Source: Chitinophaga sp. LS1
Lineage (GTDB): Bacteria > Bacteroidota > Bacteroidia > Chitinophagales > Chitinophagaceae
Direction of reading: 5' to 3'
DNA: 64,000 nt
Assembly: GCF_034274695.1 (NCBI RefSeq)
Contig: NZ_CP128362.1
Coordinates: 8,124,501 to 8,188,500 of the forward strand
Both the position numbers and the translations under genes were made by a program. Positions 45,965 through 55,222 of this stretch are shown in pieces (positions within the stretch are counted from its first letter, which is position 1; each line of letters begins with the position of its first letter). The notes beneath the pieces are model-generated. The model was not told where the DNA came from. It searched no databases and saw nothing but the letters and a program-made list of their open reading frames with translations.

Positions 45965-47382
45965 TATTTACGTCTACTAAATTGTGTTACAATATCTTGA
46001 ACCGGATATAATATACCTTTTTTACCAGGTGCTTTAATATATGTACCGCCTGCTGCTCTAATCCTTTCTTCTTTTGCCGCCTGAAGAGTTTTATCAGCAG
46101 TCAGACTGGTTACTTCCACTAAATTACTCACCTTTTTATCCATCACAACACTAAAATCAATTCTCCTTCCTGTTTCCGTAACAGGATCTTTAACAATTTT
46201 TCCATTTGCATCACGCAAATATCGTTCCCTCCAAATTTGTGCATCAGGATTTTGTTCTACCAGGCTATCAAATTCAGCTTCTTCTCTTGCTGTACCATCC
46301 ACCTTATTTTTTATTGCTGCCGCTAATACAATTGTTGAAGAATTAAGTTTAAGGTTTACCGCATTGACAGCAACAGCCTCTCTGCTACTAGCAAAGGCTC
46401 CTCGGGGTGCTGCACCTGTACCACCAGATACACCATGTAATAATGTTGTTATTAGGGTCGCATTATCATAATAACCAGCGTAATCATCATTTATTCCAAT
46501 ACTCTCCGCTGATCTATTCAAAAGGCCAAAACTATAATTGCTAAGATTTCCATTTACAGAACCTGCAATTGTGGACATCGTTGCATTATATGCCACGCCT
46601 TGCCTATACCTTCCGGCCTCTGTCCAACCAGTAAGTCTACCTTCCTGTACAAATTGACACGCATCGCAAAATGCGGCTTGCATGTATTCCCACATATTCG
46701 TAGGAGCATGATCTGGCAAACTAAGCCAACCAGGCCAATCAGGCCACATTCCAAGCGCATCTATAAAAGTAACTGGGTTATTAGCCCCCAAAATATAAGG
46801 AGAATTATTTGGATAGTTCTTGGTTAATGGGTCAATAGACCAAAATTTCCCTACTCGAGAATCATATGCCCGAGCTTCAAAGGCAATCTGATTCCCCTCT
46901 CCCTTCACCTCATTATCATTCTCCTTCCCATTAAACCCATACCTATACCCTCCTGCATTATAGCTTCTACCAGGCTGTATCATTCCGAAAGGGTAATAAT
47001 CCTGCGCAGACACTACATCTGCATTGTAATAATCTATCGTTGTACCATTTCCACTTACCTGTATTTTACGATCCGACACTGTAGCCAGAACATTACCCAA
47101 ATGGTTCGTTAATTCAAAGAACTTCTTACCCCTCCTAAAAATAATATTTTTCCCCGTACCTAGTCCCGTAATATTCGTTGTTGCCTCAGCTGTCGTATCC
47201 TGTACATTGACAGTCATCGTGGCCATGCCCAACCGGCTACTTCCATACAAATGTGCCTCCGTCTGGCTTAAATCTCCACTGTTGATTGCTGTATCCCCAT
47301 AATTGTAAACACTCAGCACATTTCCACCTGCATCACGTACATACCAGGTTTGAAGGCTATCTACCGTCTTGCTGATCCGATT
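45964..47382 (-). pseudogene. Orphan RHS core end with PD-(D/E)xK-like toxin
   Basis: The frame opens just after a TAG at 47383-47385 with NRISKTVDSLQTWYVRDAGG (the GTG at 47319 begins a 451-residue reading). Core: SRLGMATMTVNVQDT, ELTNHLGNVLAT, AQDYYPFGMIQPGRSYNAGG, YGFNGKENDNEVKGEGNQIA, VGKFWSIDPLTKNY. Toxin: EEAEFDSLVEQNPDAQIWRE, TGRRIDFSVVMDKKVSNLVE, VTSLTADKTLQAAKEERIR (D388, E402 in the 451 frame), the pattern of polymorphic restriction-endonuclease-fold toxins. It has no start or secretion signal of its own because the core is truncated, so it is a displaced cassette that would need recombination to be used. Confidence 0.8.
46892..47382. repeat. RHS core repeat R1 (491 bp)
   Basis: Near identical to 50350-50840 and 54732-55222, each exactly 491 bp. 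It ends at AATCGG, next to where the other copies have the G-tract. Confidence 0.9.
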
Positions 47383-47520
47383 CTAATCAGAACCTATTAA
47401 AATTGAAAAACGCTCCCATGTCAATCTTTTTTTTAGGATTATCCAACTTGCATTTTCATTGCAATTCGTGTGCCTCCGAGTATCCTAAAAAACCGTATTG
47501 TTTAGTTGCCTAATTTTGCT

Positions 47521-47760
47521 TTAATCCGTAGTGATGGATTCTGTTTTTTTCCACTTGTGGGGTAATAGTTTCCTGAGTTGGCCGGTAGTCATCTCGTTGA
47601 TGTTATGACTAAACACTTCGCGGAGCCACTCATAAGGGTTTACATTATTAAGTTTGCAGGTAACCAGCAGCGAGTATAATAGGCCTGCTCTTTTGGCCGC
47701 TTCATGCGAGCCACAGAACAGGTAGTTTTTGCGTCCGATATTATGTAAAGCTTCACATAA
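47521..47760 (-). pseudogene. IS66 transposase C-terminal fragment (minus strand)
   Basis: RLCEALHNIGRKNYLFCGSH, EAAKRAGLLYSLLVTCKLNN, VNPYEWLREVFSHNINEMTT matches the end of IS66 TnpC transposases (GRKNYLFAGSHEAA, TCKLNGVNPYEWL). Only the last 80 residues remain. It joins head to head with a second IS66 end. Confidence 0.85.
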
Positions 47761-47761
47761 C

Positions 47762-47965
47762 CTTGGCAGACACAATTTTATGTTTGCTGGTTCTCATAAT
47801 GGTGCAGAACATGCTGCAATTATTTATAGCTTGCTGGCCACCTGCAGGTTGCAGGGTATCAATCCTATCCATTGGCTCGATGATGTGCTGCGCAGAATAA
47901 ATGAGCATCCCAAAGATAAACGAATAGAACTGTTACCTCAATATTGGAAGCCGGCCTGTGCCTGA
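47762..47965 (+). pseudogene. Second IS66 transposase C-terminal fragment (plus strand)
   Basis: HNFMFAGSHNGAEHAAIIYS, LLATCRLQGINPIHWLDDVL, RRINEHPKDKRIELLPQYWK. It differs clearly from the minus-strand copy, so two different IS66 elements once inserted here and collapsed. Confidence 0.85.
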
Positions 47966-48048
47966 TCAGTAGATTAGTCCGCTTTTATCTTTTTCCCAAA
48001 ATCATTAATCTTGCAATAGGAAATAACTTCTTAAATCCAATAATTACT

Positions 48049-48570
48049 ATGGATAATATATCAGCACAGGAACAAACAGATATAAAAAAGATTGCTGCCA
48101 TTAAGGCCGAGATAGAAAACGGCATGAATGATTTTGATTATGCAAATAACATAACTGATGAATTATACCGGTATCAGCCATTTATATTATCGACAATAAT
48201 GGGGTATAAAATGGATGTTGCCATGGAAGACTTACCAGATCTGATTAACTTATATGTACTGATCTGGATTTTTTACAGAGACAGGAAGAATGTCCGTACG
48301 ATAAAAATCACAGAGCAACAATATAGTAAGCAGGAATCCAGATTTGTAGCGATGCTGAAAAAGTATGAAACAACGATGTCTGCAGCGGCTAAAAATAAAA
48401 TGATAGATGATGATCTAAATAGTTTTTCTTCTAAATCTCTGTATGCAATGTTAGTATCGGAGTGCCGGGAGAATAAAATACTGCATAGATTAAATCGTCA
48501 GTCAGGAGGTGCCGTATATGCAGGATACATTACCCTTTTAAAATGTTTTGACGAGATTATTGCGAAATAG
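48049..48570 (+). CDS. Hypothetical protein on the opposite strand within the RHS array
   Basis: 173 residues from ATG 48049 (the frame is open earlier but overlaps an IS66 remnant). All helical and polar (ISAQEQTDIKKIAAIKAEIE, YRYQPFILSTIMGYKMDVAM, DLINLYVLIWIFYRDRKN, YSKQESRFVAMLKKYETTMS). No family recognised. It has its own strong terminator and runs against all RHS cassettes. It came either with the IS66 elements or as separate cargo; an immunity or anti-phage role cannot be judged. Confidence 0.6.
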   Translation: MDNISAQEQTDIKKIAAIKAEIENGMNDFDYANNITDELYRYQPFILSTIMGYKMDVAMEDLPDLINLYVLIWIFYRDRKNVRTIKITEQQYSKQESRFVAMLKKYETTMSAAAKNKMIDDDLNSFSSKSLYAMLVSECRENKILHRLNRQSGGAVYAGYITLLKCFDEIIAK

Positions 48571-48582
48571 TGTTAGCAAAGC

Positions 48583-48629
48583 AAAAATCCTCCTATCAAA
48601 ATATCATCATTTTGATAGGAGGATTTTTT
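48583..48629 (+). terminator. Terminator of the 48049 gene
   Basis: AAAAATCCTCCTATCAAAAT and its exact inverted copy (20 bp), 6-base loop, T6. Also works for the minus-strand immunity gene ending at 48679. Confidence 0.93.
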
Positions 48630-48678
48630 ATAATCAATGACTCCCCTCGTTAGAGGTTTACTATCTTTCTAGAGTATT

Positions 48679-49416
48679 TCAAATAGTCATAATTTTCTCT
48701 CTTATATCTGATATTATTCTCAATATGTAATCCGGTATCTCATCGTGATCATATCTGTCCAATCCTACTAACCCTACCCATTTTAAACAAAGTCTTAAAT
48801 ATTCGATGAAAGATACATTTTTCGCAAATCCTAAGAGATTACTGTCTATTCTTTTCGTATGATGTAATTCTAATCCATAACCAATACCGCCACTTACATT
48901 TTCTTTTACGAATTCATCTGGAGAAATAAGTACTTTATACCCCTTTGTATTTTCGTTTATTCTATATTCCCAACGGTCTTGATTTACGTCAAAAAAAACG
49001 TAAAGTGGGTATATATAGATAGCATCTAAATAATAAGGGTTATCCCAGTTGCTAAAATTTCCTCTAAAATCAATTGTCCTTATATTCTTATAAAAATAGA
49101 GTAAAGAGTATGGTAGATATCCTTCCGGAAATATACCCTCTAAATTAAACAAATCGATTTTTTCTGTATTAGGATCAATGATATAATAATCAGGGTTCAG
49201 ATCTTCTATATTTTCAAAAATATATCCATTTTCTTCCAATTCATTTCTAATAATTATGAAATTTTCTAATACTCTTTTCATACACTCATCTATTACTAAC
49301 AAAACATCATCTATATAAGGTTTAGTTAGCGCCAAATCTCCTAGTTCTGCAATTTTTTGCCATACAATGTCTTCCTCCCCTTTTTTCATGTATTGTAAAT
49401 AAAGTATATTCTCCAT
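48679..49416 (-). CDS. SUKH/SMI1-KNR4-like immunity protein of the deaminase toxin
   Basis: 245 residues. The C-terminal signature YKVLISPDEFVKENVSGGIG, YGLELHHTKRIDSNLLGFAK, SFIEYLRLCLKWVGLVGL fits the common 'SPD-x-x-K-x-N-x-SGG ... YLR' group of SMI1/KNR4-like proteins in Bacteroidota. Start ATG at 49416 overlaps the toxin stop by one base (TAATG). It probably binds the upstream deaminase-like toxin. Intact. Confidence 0.75.
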   Translation of the reverse strand: MENILYLQYMKKGEEDIVWQKIAELGDLALTKPYIDDVLLVIDECMKRVLENFIIIRNELEENGYIFENIEDLNPDYYIIDPNTEKIDLFNLEGIFPEGYLPYSLLYFYKNIRTIDFRGNFSNWDNPYYLDAIYIYPLYVFFDVNQDRWEYRINENTKGYKVLISPDEFVKENVSGGIGYGLELHHTKRIDSNLLGFAKNVSFIEYLRLCLKWVGLVGLDRYDHDEIPDYILRIISDIREKIMTI

Positions 49417-50840
49417 TATTCTTTGATTTTAGGTTTACGTTTACTCATTTTGGTATCAGTTGGTGTAGAATTTCTTCTCCTTAATTCTTCACAATTAGCG
49501 CAAAAAGGTCTACTCGGATCTATTGACGTTATTGTTAGTCCCCATCGCTTTGCATATTCATATACATTTACTTCTGCATGTTCACGCTCCAAATCCATAA
49601 TTGGCACCAAAATTTCACCTGGTTTTAAACTCGCTCTTAATTCTTCCATAACACTTTTTTGGTCTATCATAGAAGAATTTATACCAATCAATCTAAAGTG
49701 CTTACCATCTAAATTCACAGCGTCTGCTACAGCAATAGTGACAATATTACGTTTTATATAATCAGATACATCCATGTTTTTTAAAATATCTTTAGCCCTA
49801 TCCTTTGTCGATTGAGCACTAATATCTGACGAAAATAAGAGGTCTTGCGCAGTCCCTAAATTTGTCCATAATCTTGCTCTGGCAGATTGCTTATCCTGTT
49901 CAGTTAATTTATTTGGATCATTGGTAATACGCTCATATGGAAGGTTATTCTGTGGTACTTCATTTCCATCCTTACTCCCTGGCCCAGCATAATCTCCATT
50001 TGCAGGTTGAAATATATATGTTAATACGTTTGCTGCACCGTTAGCGATCTGAATTACAGTAAAAAGGGTGCTAATATTGAATCGACTAGGCTCAACCGGT
50101 GGCTCTTGTATTTCAGTAACAGTTCTGATTCTCCTAATAGTATAACTTTGGGTCGGCTTAATTACAGGAGCCGTTTTCGTCGGTGGATCTCCCAAATTTG
50201 GACCAGCACCATCCACATCTATTAGAATTATTGGTGAATTAGCCGCGAAACAATAGCTTGACTGATGGGGGTAGGTATTAAATAACGGATCCACACTCAA
50301 AAACCTCCCCACCCTTGGATCATACACCCTCATCCCATAATCCTGCTCATTCCCCTCTCCCTTCACCTCATTATCATTCTCCTTCCCATTAAACCCATAC
50401 CTATACCCTCCAGCATTATAGCTTCTACCAGGCTGTATCATTCCGAAAGGGTAATAATCCTGCGCAGACACTACATCTGCATTGTAATAATCTATCGTTG
50501 TACCATTTCCACTTACCTGTATTTTACGATCCGACAACGTAGCCTGCACATTACCCAAATGGTTCGTTAATTCAAAGAACTTCTTACCCCTCCTAAAAAT
50601 AATATTTTTCCCCGTACCTAGTCCCGTAATATTCGTTGTTGCCTCAGCTGTCGTATCCTGTACATTGACCGACATCGTGGCCATGCCCAAACGGCTGCTT
50701 CCATACAAATGTGCCTCCGTCTGGCTTAAATCTCCACTGTTGATTGCTGTATCACCATAATTATAAACACTCAGCACATTTCCGCCTGCATCTCGTACAT
50801 ACCAGGTTTGAAGGCTATCTACCGTCTTGCTGATCCGATT
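49416..50840 (-). pseudogene. RHS core end with deaminase-like toxin, split from its core by a -1 shift
   Basis: Read from NRISKTVDSLQTWYVRD (about 50837) or GTG 50777 (453 residues). Core as in the other copies up to RVYDPRVGRFLSVDPLFNTY. Toxin region: PRFNISTLF, NIVTIAVADAVNLDGKHFRL, IGINSSMIDQKSVMEELRAS, then LEREHAEVNVYEYAKRWGLT and SRPFCANCEELRRRN. H400-A-E402 and C426-x-x-C429 are the zinc-binding residues of the cytidine-deaminase fold, in the right order. It may be a nucleic-acid or nucleotide deaminase toxin. Its upstream core (50819-52013) is in another frame because of a G5 tract. Confidence 0.8.
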
Positions 50841-52013
50841 TCCCCCGCATCATAACTATAAGAAATTACCTTTCCATTATGCTTATATATACGCGCAATC
50901 TTACCATACAACGTCCATTTAATACTATCAACTCCGGCCCTGACATCGGAGAGTACATTACCTATACTATCATAAGCATAATTCCCGGCATCCTGATTAT
51001 CTATATCATTCCCATAATAAGAAGAATCTACAGCATCTGTTACATAGCTCAGCTTATTAGTACCCGGACGATAATTATATACAAGGCTATCCATCGCCAA
51101 TGGTGAACCTGCAAAAGTGTTATTCCCATGCCGTATATACGTCTGGATATTACCATTCCCATCATAGCTGATCGTTTCTTTAAAATCAGAAAGTGTTGCA
51201 AACGAATTGTTCCATGCATTCGTTAAACTGTCAAATCCCTTACAAGCCACCATCCCTTTGAGGCGATTAAGCACATCATATGAATATGTATACTCTAAGG
51301 GCTTACCTAGTAATGGAATATTCTGACTAATCGCTGCTATATTCCCATTAAACAACACCTTAATGCCGATCCCCGTAGCAAATGGGGTAACAGCAGAATT
51401 AATTGGTGTATAATCCCTCTTACCATAGTAATGAATACCAAATCCATACACATCCTTCGCAACCTGGCTACCACTGGATCCGTCACCTCCCATATCAAAA
51501 ACTGGTGTAACGGCTGTGCTATTCACCCCTTTCAGCCAACCCTGCAATGTATATGCATAGTCAACACCCTGCACCTGCTGCTGCCCTAATACGGTACGTG
51601 AAAGTGGTCCATGCTTATAATATTCATAATAGGCTTCATTCTCCCAATAAATACTATCATGACTGGTCTCCACATTCGTCAACCTGTTCTCCGCATCATA
51701 ACTATAACGATGATAAAATGCATCCTTCTCTCCTGGCTGATAACCTACCCAATTCACTTTTCCACTTATAAGATCATACTTATACTGAATCTTTTTAAAT
51801 CGGTTATACAACCGCGACATGGTCCCGCCCTTATAATCCTGCAACAGCGTACCCACATTCCCATGTATGTCATAACTATAGAATGTTGCCGTAGCAAAAT
51901 TCATCGAATCCTGCGCCCCAGATGTATTAAAATACGAGGACCAGGAAACACGGTTTCTCAGGTTCTCCTGCGTCAAATAGGTACCCGATATCGGGGTATA
52001 CGCTGTATCATAA
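50819..52013 (-). pseudogene. RHS YD-repeat core, 5'-truncated
   Basis: About 398 codons: YTPISGTYLTQENLRNRVSW, DIHGNVGTLLQDYKGGTMSR, YKYDLISGKVNWVGYQPGEK, RYSYDAENRLTNVETSHDSI, GNIQTYIRHGNNTFAGS, ending SYSYDAGEIGSARR at 50819. The true continuation YDAGGNRISKTV is in the -1 frame. The 5' end is lost at the IS701 junction (52013), so it has no signal peptide. It is a displaced copy of the middle of the main RHS gene. Confidence 0.85.
50842..50846 (-). promoter_or_regulatory. G5 tract at YDAGGN codons, frameshift point (copy 2)
   Basis: The minus strand reads GAT GCG GGG GAA ATC; one extra G would give GAT GCG GGG GGA AAT CGG (YDAGGNR), joining core and toxin. The same place is shifted in copy 3. 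Confidence 0.7.
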
Positions 52014-52017
52014 TCCA

Positions 52018-52960
52018 AGTACAGCTCATCCGTTGATTTGTGTAGACAACCTAAGAATTGTACTTTTAAGACCCAAGTGCTTTAAAGCCGCGGGAGTACC
52101 CAAAGAAAGATATAAACATAAAACTAAAATTGAACTGGCGATAGATATTGTAAAGCACCAGATAGAGATAGGCACCCGCTTTGATTTTTTAGGAGCAGAT
52201 GGGTTATATGGCAACAGTCATCAGTTCAGGAAAGAAATGGATAATATGGAAGTACTGTTTATGCTGTACATTCATAGTGATCAGCATGTATATTCATGCG
52301 CCTCCAACCCTTCATCTTCCAGATAAGCAGGGAGTGAGAGGAGAATGCCAACCAGATATAAGGCTGAAGACAAAGCAGAAGACGTGAAAGATTTATGTCC
52401 GGCGAAAGGATCAACAAAGTGGAAGAAGATCCGATGGAGAAAAACGGGTAAGGGTGATTTGGTATGTATGAGATATGTGCAGAAAGTATATCTGTGGGAT
52501 GGCGAATCAGCCGACTATGAGCAACGATTATTAATCATCAGCGCCACCAAAATGAGCAATGGAAATTCTGGAATACAAATATGCCTTAAGTAATGCAACA
52601 GATGGGGAGTTTGAAGTGGAAGAATTAGCACGGATGCAATCGCAGGAATATTATACTAACGCTGATTCCGGGATGCTAAACAAGAAGCAGGGATGAGTGA
52701 CTACCAGGCCAGAGGCTGGCTGGCGTGGCATCACCATATGGGATTAGTGATGATGGCGCTTCATTTTATACTCAGTGAAAAGATCTTGTTCAGAAATGAG
52801 TATCCATTATTAAGTGCTTATGACATAAGAGAGATCATGATACGTGCTTATGCAAAGAAAACTATAATGCACAAAACGTAATGGAACAAATACGTAAAAG
52901 GCATGAGCAGAGAGGATTAGAAAAGATTCAAAAGGACTCATCTAACTTGTCAATGCACAA
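52018..52960 (+). pseudogene. IS701-type transposase, multiply broken
   Basis: Fragments in shifting frames in the right order: CVDNLRIVLLRPKCFKAAGV, KTKIELAIDIVKHQIEIGTR, FDFLGADGLYGNSHQFRKEM (second catalytic Asp region), then KKIRWRKTGKGDLVCMRYVQ, then MSDYQARGWLAWHHHMGLVM, MALHFILSEKILF, and MEQIRKRHEQRGLEKI. Typical IS701 layout; the N-terminal DNA-binding part is missing. It separates the main RHS cassette from the displaced copy. Confidence 0.8.
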
Positions 52961-53255
52961 ATTAGGCCGGTTGTTTTTAAAACAACCGACCTAACATATT
53001 AATGCATTCAAATGATAACTGGTATTCTATCTACAATTTTTAATAATCGCTCAAACTCAACAATATATTGTTCATTCGTGACCCTTTCCATCCCTTTCGT
53101 ATGCAACCTAATTAATTCGGAGGTATTGCTTTTCCCCAACATTTTTGCAATTATTATTCCACGAATATGCCTCTCTGGATAAAGCCAACAATGAACTGAA
53201 CTTTTATCTAAATTGGTATTAAAGATCTCATCTAATGACTGCCAATTAGCAAACC
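52882..53255. repeat. Direct repeat D1, copy 2
   Basis: Counterpart of 44569-44947; here the immunity gene (53008) is whole. It includes the terminator hairpin 52963-52995 used by that gene. Confidence 0.85.
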
Positions 53256-53691
53256 GTTCAATGTATGGTAAAGCTACTCCTTCAAAATATTTTAATAAAG
53301 CATTAGCAGTTGCATCCGGGTTTAATTCATCGAAGAATATTTTCAACTCATTATTTCTACTCAGATATTCGCCTGTAGGGTTGGCTATTATTTCAGCGAT
53401 ACTATTCCCGATTGTATAGAGACTATTTAGCTCAAGACCTCTGCTGGATATTTCCTCACATACTTTTTCGATCTCAATATTTTGTAAACATACATGTGGC
53501 TCTATCCTGATGCCAACGTCACGAGTGCCAGGATTGAGTCCATCATAAGCAATCAATCGATAATAACCTTTAAAATATTTGTCCTGCTGTTTAATAAACC
53601 AATGACGTCCAAAAGACTTTTTAAACCCAAAACGAGACATCTCTGGTTCCATTTTTGTCATTATAGCTTTAACTACTTCTTTCTTATTCAT
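53008..53691 (-). CDS. Immunity protein of the main RHS toxin (DUF4304-like)
   Basis: 227 residues from ATG 53691 (MNKKEVVKAIMTKM), 10 bases after the toxin stop; an upstream in-frame extension overlaps the toxin and is unlikely. MSRFGFKKSFGRHWFIKQQD, RDVGIRIEPHVCLQ and YFEGVALPYIERFANWQSLD resemble the DUF4304 group of immunity-like proteins ('GFKKKGR.W' start). It probably neutralises the PD-(D/E)xK toxin just upstream. A 3' fragment is duplicated at 44700. Confidence 0.65.
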   Translation of the reverse strand: MNKKEVVKAIMTKMEPEMSRFGFKKSFGRHWFIKQQDKYFKGYYRLIAYDGLNPGTRDVGIRIEPHVCLQNIEIEKVCEEISSRGLELNSLYTIGNSIAEIIANPTGEYLSRNNELKIFFDELNPDATANALLKYFEGVALPYIERFANWQSLDEIFNTNLDKSSVHCWLYPERHIRGIIIAKMLGKSNTSELIRLHTKGMERVTNEQYIVEFERLLKIVDRIPVII

Positions 53692-53701
53692 AAATAATAA
53701 T

Positions 53702-55222
53702 TTAATGACTAATAATATATCCACTCCCGTCTGGATTCCATCTATATTCTGACAAGACCACCTTAGAAGGGTCAACCTTTATATCATTCAATTTTGCTCC
53801 TTCTGCAACTTCTCCTGTCATCTTACTCATTTGCTTTTCAAGAAAAAACAATTTTTGTCCATTGCTGAGTACTGAAGTATTGAACTTTGATTCCCCTACC
53901 TCCAGCACATTACCAATTGCATCAGTAACCACGGCATCGGCACGCATACCACCACCAAACATCTTAAAATACACCTGTTTGGTTATTGTAACATTCTGAC
54001 CAGCATATTTAGCCGTTAGTGCCTCAAACATCAAATTTTCCCCCGTCACACCTGCTTGACCCGGGGTTAGTCCGCTGAATGGATTAGCCGTTAATTTAAT
54101 TAAAGATACTCCTCCTTCGATGGTCATCAATACATTTGCCGTAACCTCAGCTCCGGCCTGCGTATATCTTAACCCATTATAACCAGGCAAATCATGCAAA
54201 AGCCCCTTATAGCTTTCCTTGTCATATGGAGTAGCTGTATAACCAGTGGCTCTCTTCCTTATTTCGTCCTCAACGACAGGTGATGCAGATGCATATTTCA
54301 TTAATGTGACATAATCACGATCTTTCCTGGTTATAAGACCAAATAAACTCGTTTCTGTCAAACCACTCCGGCTATCTGGCCTCCATGGAAAAAACTCAAC
54401 TGATTTTTCAAAAGTAGATGCCCCCCCTTTAGAATAACGGGTTGGCATTCGTACCTCTAACTCATGTGTATGGTGAAAAAACCTGTCAGGACCATTTTCT
54501 TTTACAATGACTACCATTGCAGATGACTTACCAGTCCTCACTCCATTGGCTCCCAGATACGAGGTAGTAAAGTAATGAAAATGAATTTCGTCATTACCAT
54601 CCGGATCGAGATTATTAACAGGATTGTCTCCGGCAAACTGGTAGGTACTTATCCATGGTTTTACTATAGGGTCAGTAGAACCCCAGATACCAATACGCGG
54701 ATCATAAACTCTATTTTGATAGCTTAACTCATTCCCCTCTCCCTTCACCTCATTATCATTCTCCTTCCCATTAAACCCATACCTATACCCTCCAGCATTA
54801 TAGCTTCTACCAGGCTGTATCATTCCGAAAGGGTAATAATCCTGCGCAGACACTACATCTGCATTGTAATAATCTATCGTTGTACCATTTCCACTTACCT
54901 GTATTTTACGATCCGACAACGTAGCCTGCACATTACCCAAATGGTTCGTTAATTCAAAGAACTTCTTACCCCTCCTAAAAATAATATTTTTCCCCGTACC
55001 TAGTCCCGTAATATTCGTTGTTGCCCCTGCTGTCGTATCCTGTACATTGACCGACATCGTGGCCATGCCCAACCGGCTGCTTCCATACAAATGTGCCTCC
55101 GTCTGGCTTAAATCTCCACTGTTGATTGCTGTATCACCATAATTGTAAACACTCAGCACATTTCCGCCTGCATCCCGTACATACCAGGTTTGAAGGCTAT
55201 CTACCGTCTTGCTGATCCGATT
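53702..55222 (-). CDS. C-terminal part of the main RHS protein with PD-(D/E)xK-like toxin
   Basis: The frame opens at NRISKTVDSLQTWYVRD (55219); first start GTG 55159 gives 485 residues. Core: SRLGMATMSVNVQDTTAGAT, AQDYYPFGMIQPGRSYNAGG, NEVKGEGNELSYQNRVYDPR. C-terminus: LTPGQAGVTGENLMFEALTA, FKMFGGGMRADAVVTDAIGN, VLEVGESKFNTSVLSNGQKL. D in RADAVV and ESK give a D...ExK nuclease core. In the assembly it is out of frame with the 2,224-residue upstream part by one base at a G5 tract. If that is corrected the protein has about 2,730 residues. This is the live cassette of the locus. Confidence 0.8.
   Translation of the reverse strand, partial: NRISKTVDSLQTWYVRDAGGNVLSVYNYGDTAINSGDLSQTEAHLYGSSRLGMATMSVNVQDTTAGATTNITGLGTGKNIIFRRGKKFFELTNHLGNVQATLSDRKIQVSGNGTTIDYYNADVVSAQDYYPFGMIQPGRSYNAGGYRYGFNGKENDNEVKGEGNELSYQNRVYDPRIGIWGSTDPIVKPWISTYQFAGDNPVNNLDPDGNDEIHFHYFTTSYLGANGVRTGKSSAMVVIVKENGPDRFFHHTHELEVRMPTRYSKGGASTFEKSVEFFPWRPDSRSGLTETSLFGLITRKDRDYVTLMKYASASPVVEDEIRKRATGYTATPYDKESYKGLLHDLPGYNGLRYTQAGAEVTANVLMTIEGGVSLIKLTANPFSGLTPGQAGVTGENLMFEALTAKYAGQNVTITKQVYFKMFGGGMRADAVVTDAIGNVLEVGESKFNTSVLSNGQKLFFLEKQMSKMTGEVAEGAKLNDIKVDPSKVVLSEYRWNPDGSGYIISH

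Larger units (their letters stand above)
50350..52013. repeat. RHS core repeat R2 (1,664 bp)
   Basis: Almost identical to 54732-56395, both exactly 1,664 bp long and in the same orientation. The first 491 bp are also in R1. It ends at TATCATAA, where an IS701 remnant begins. Confidence 0.92.
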
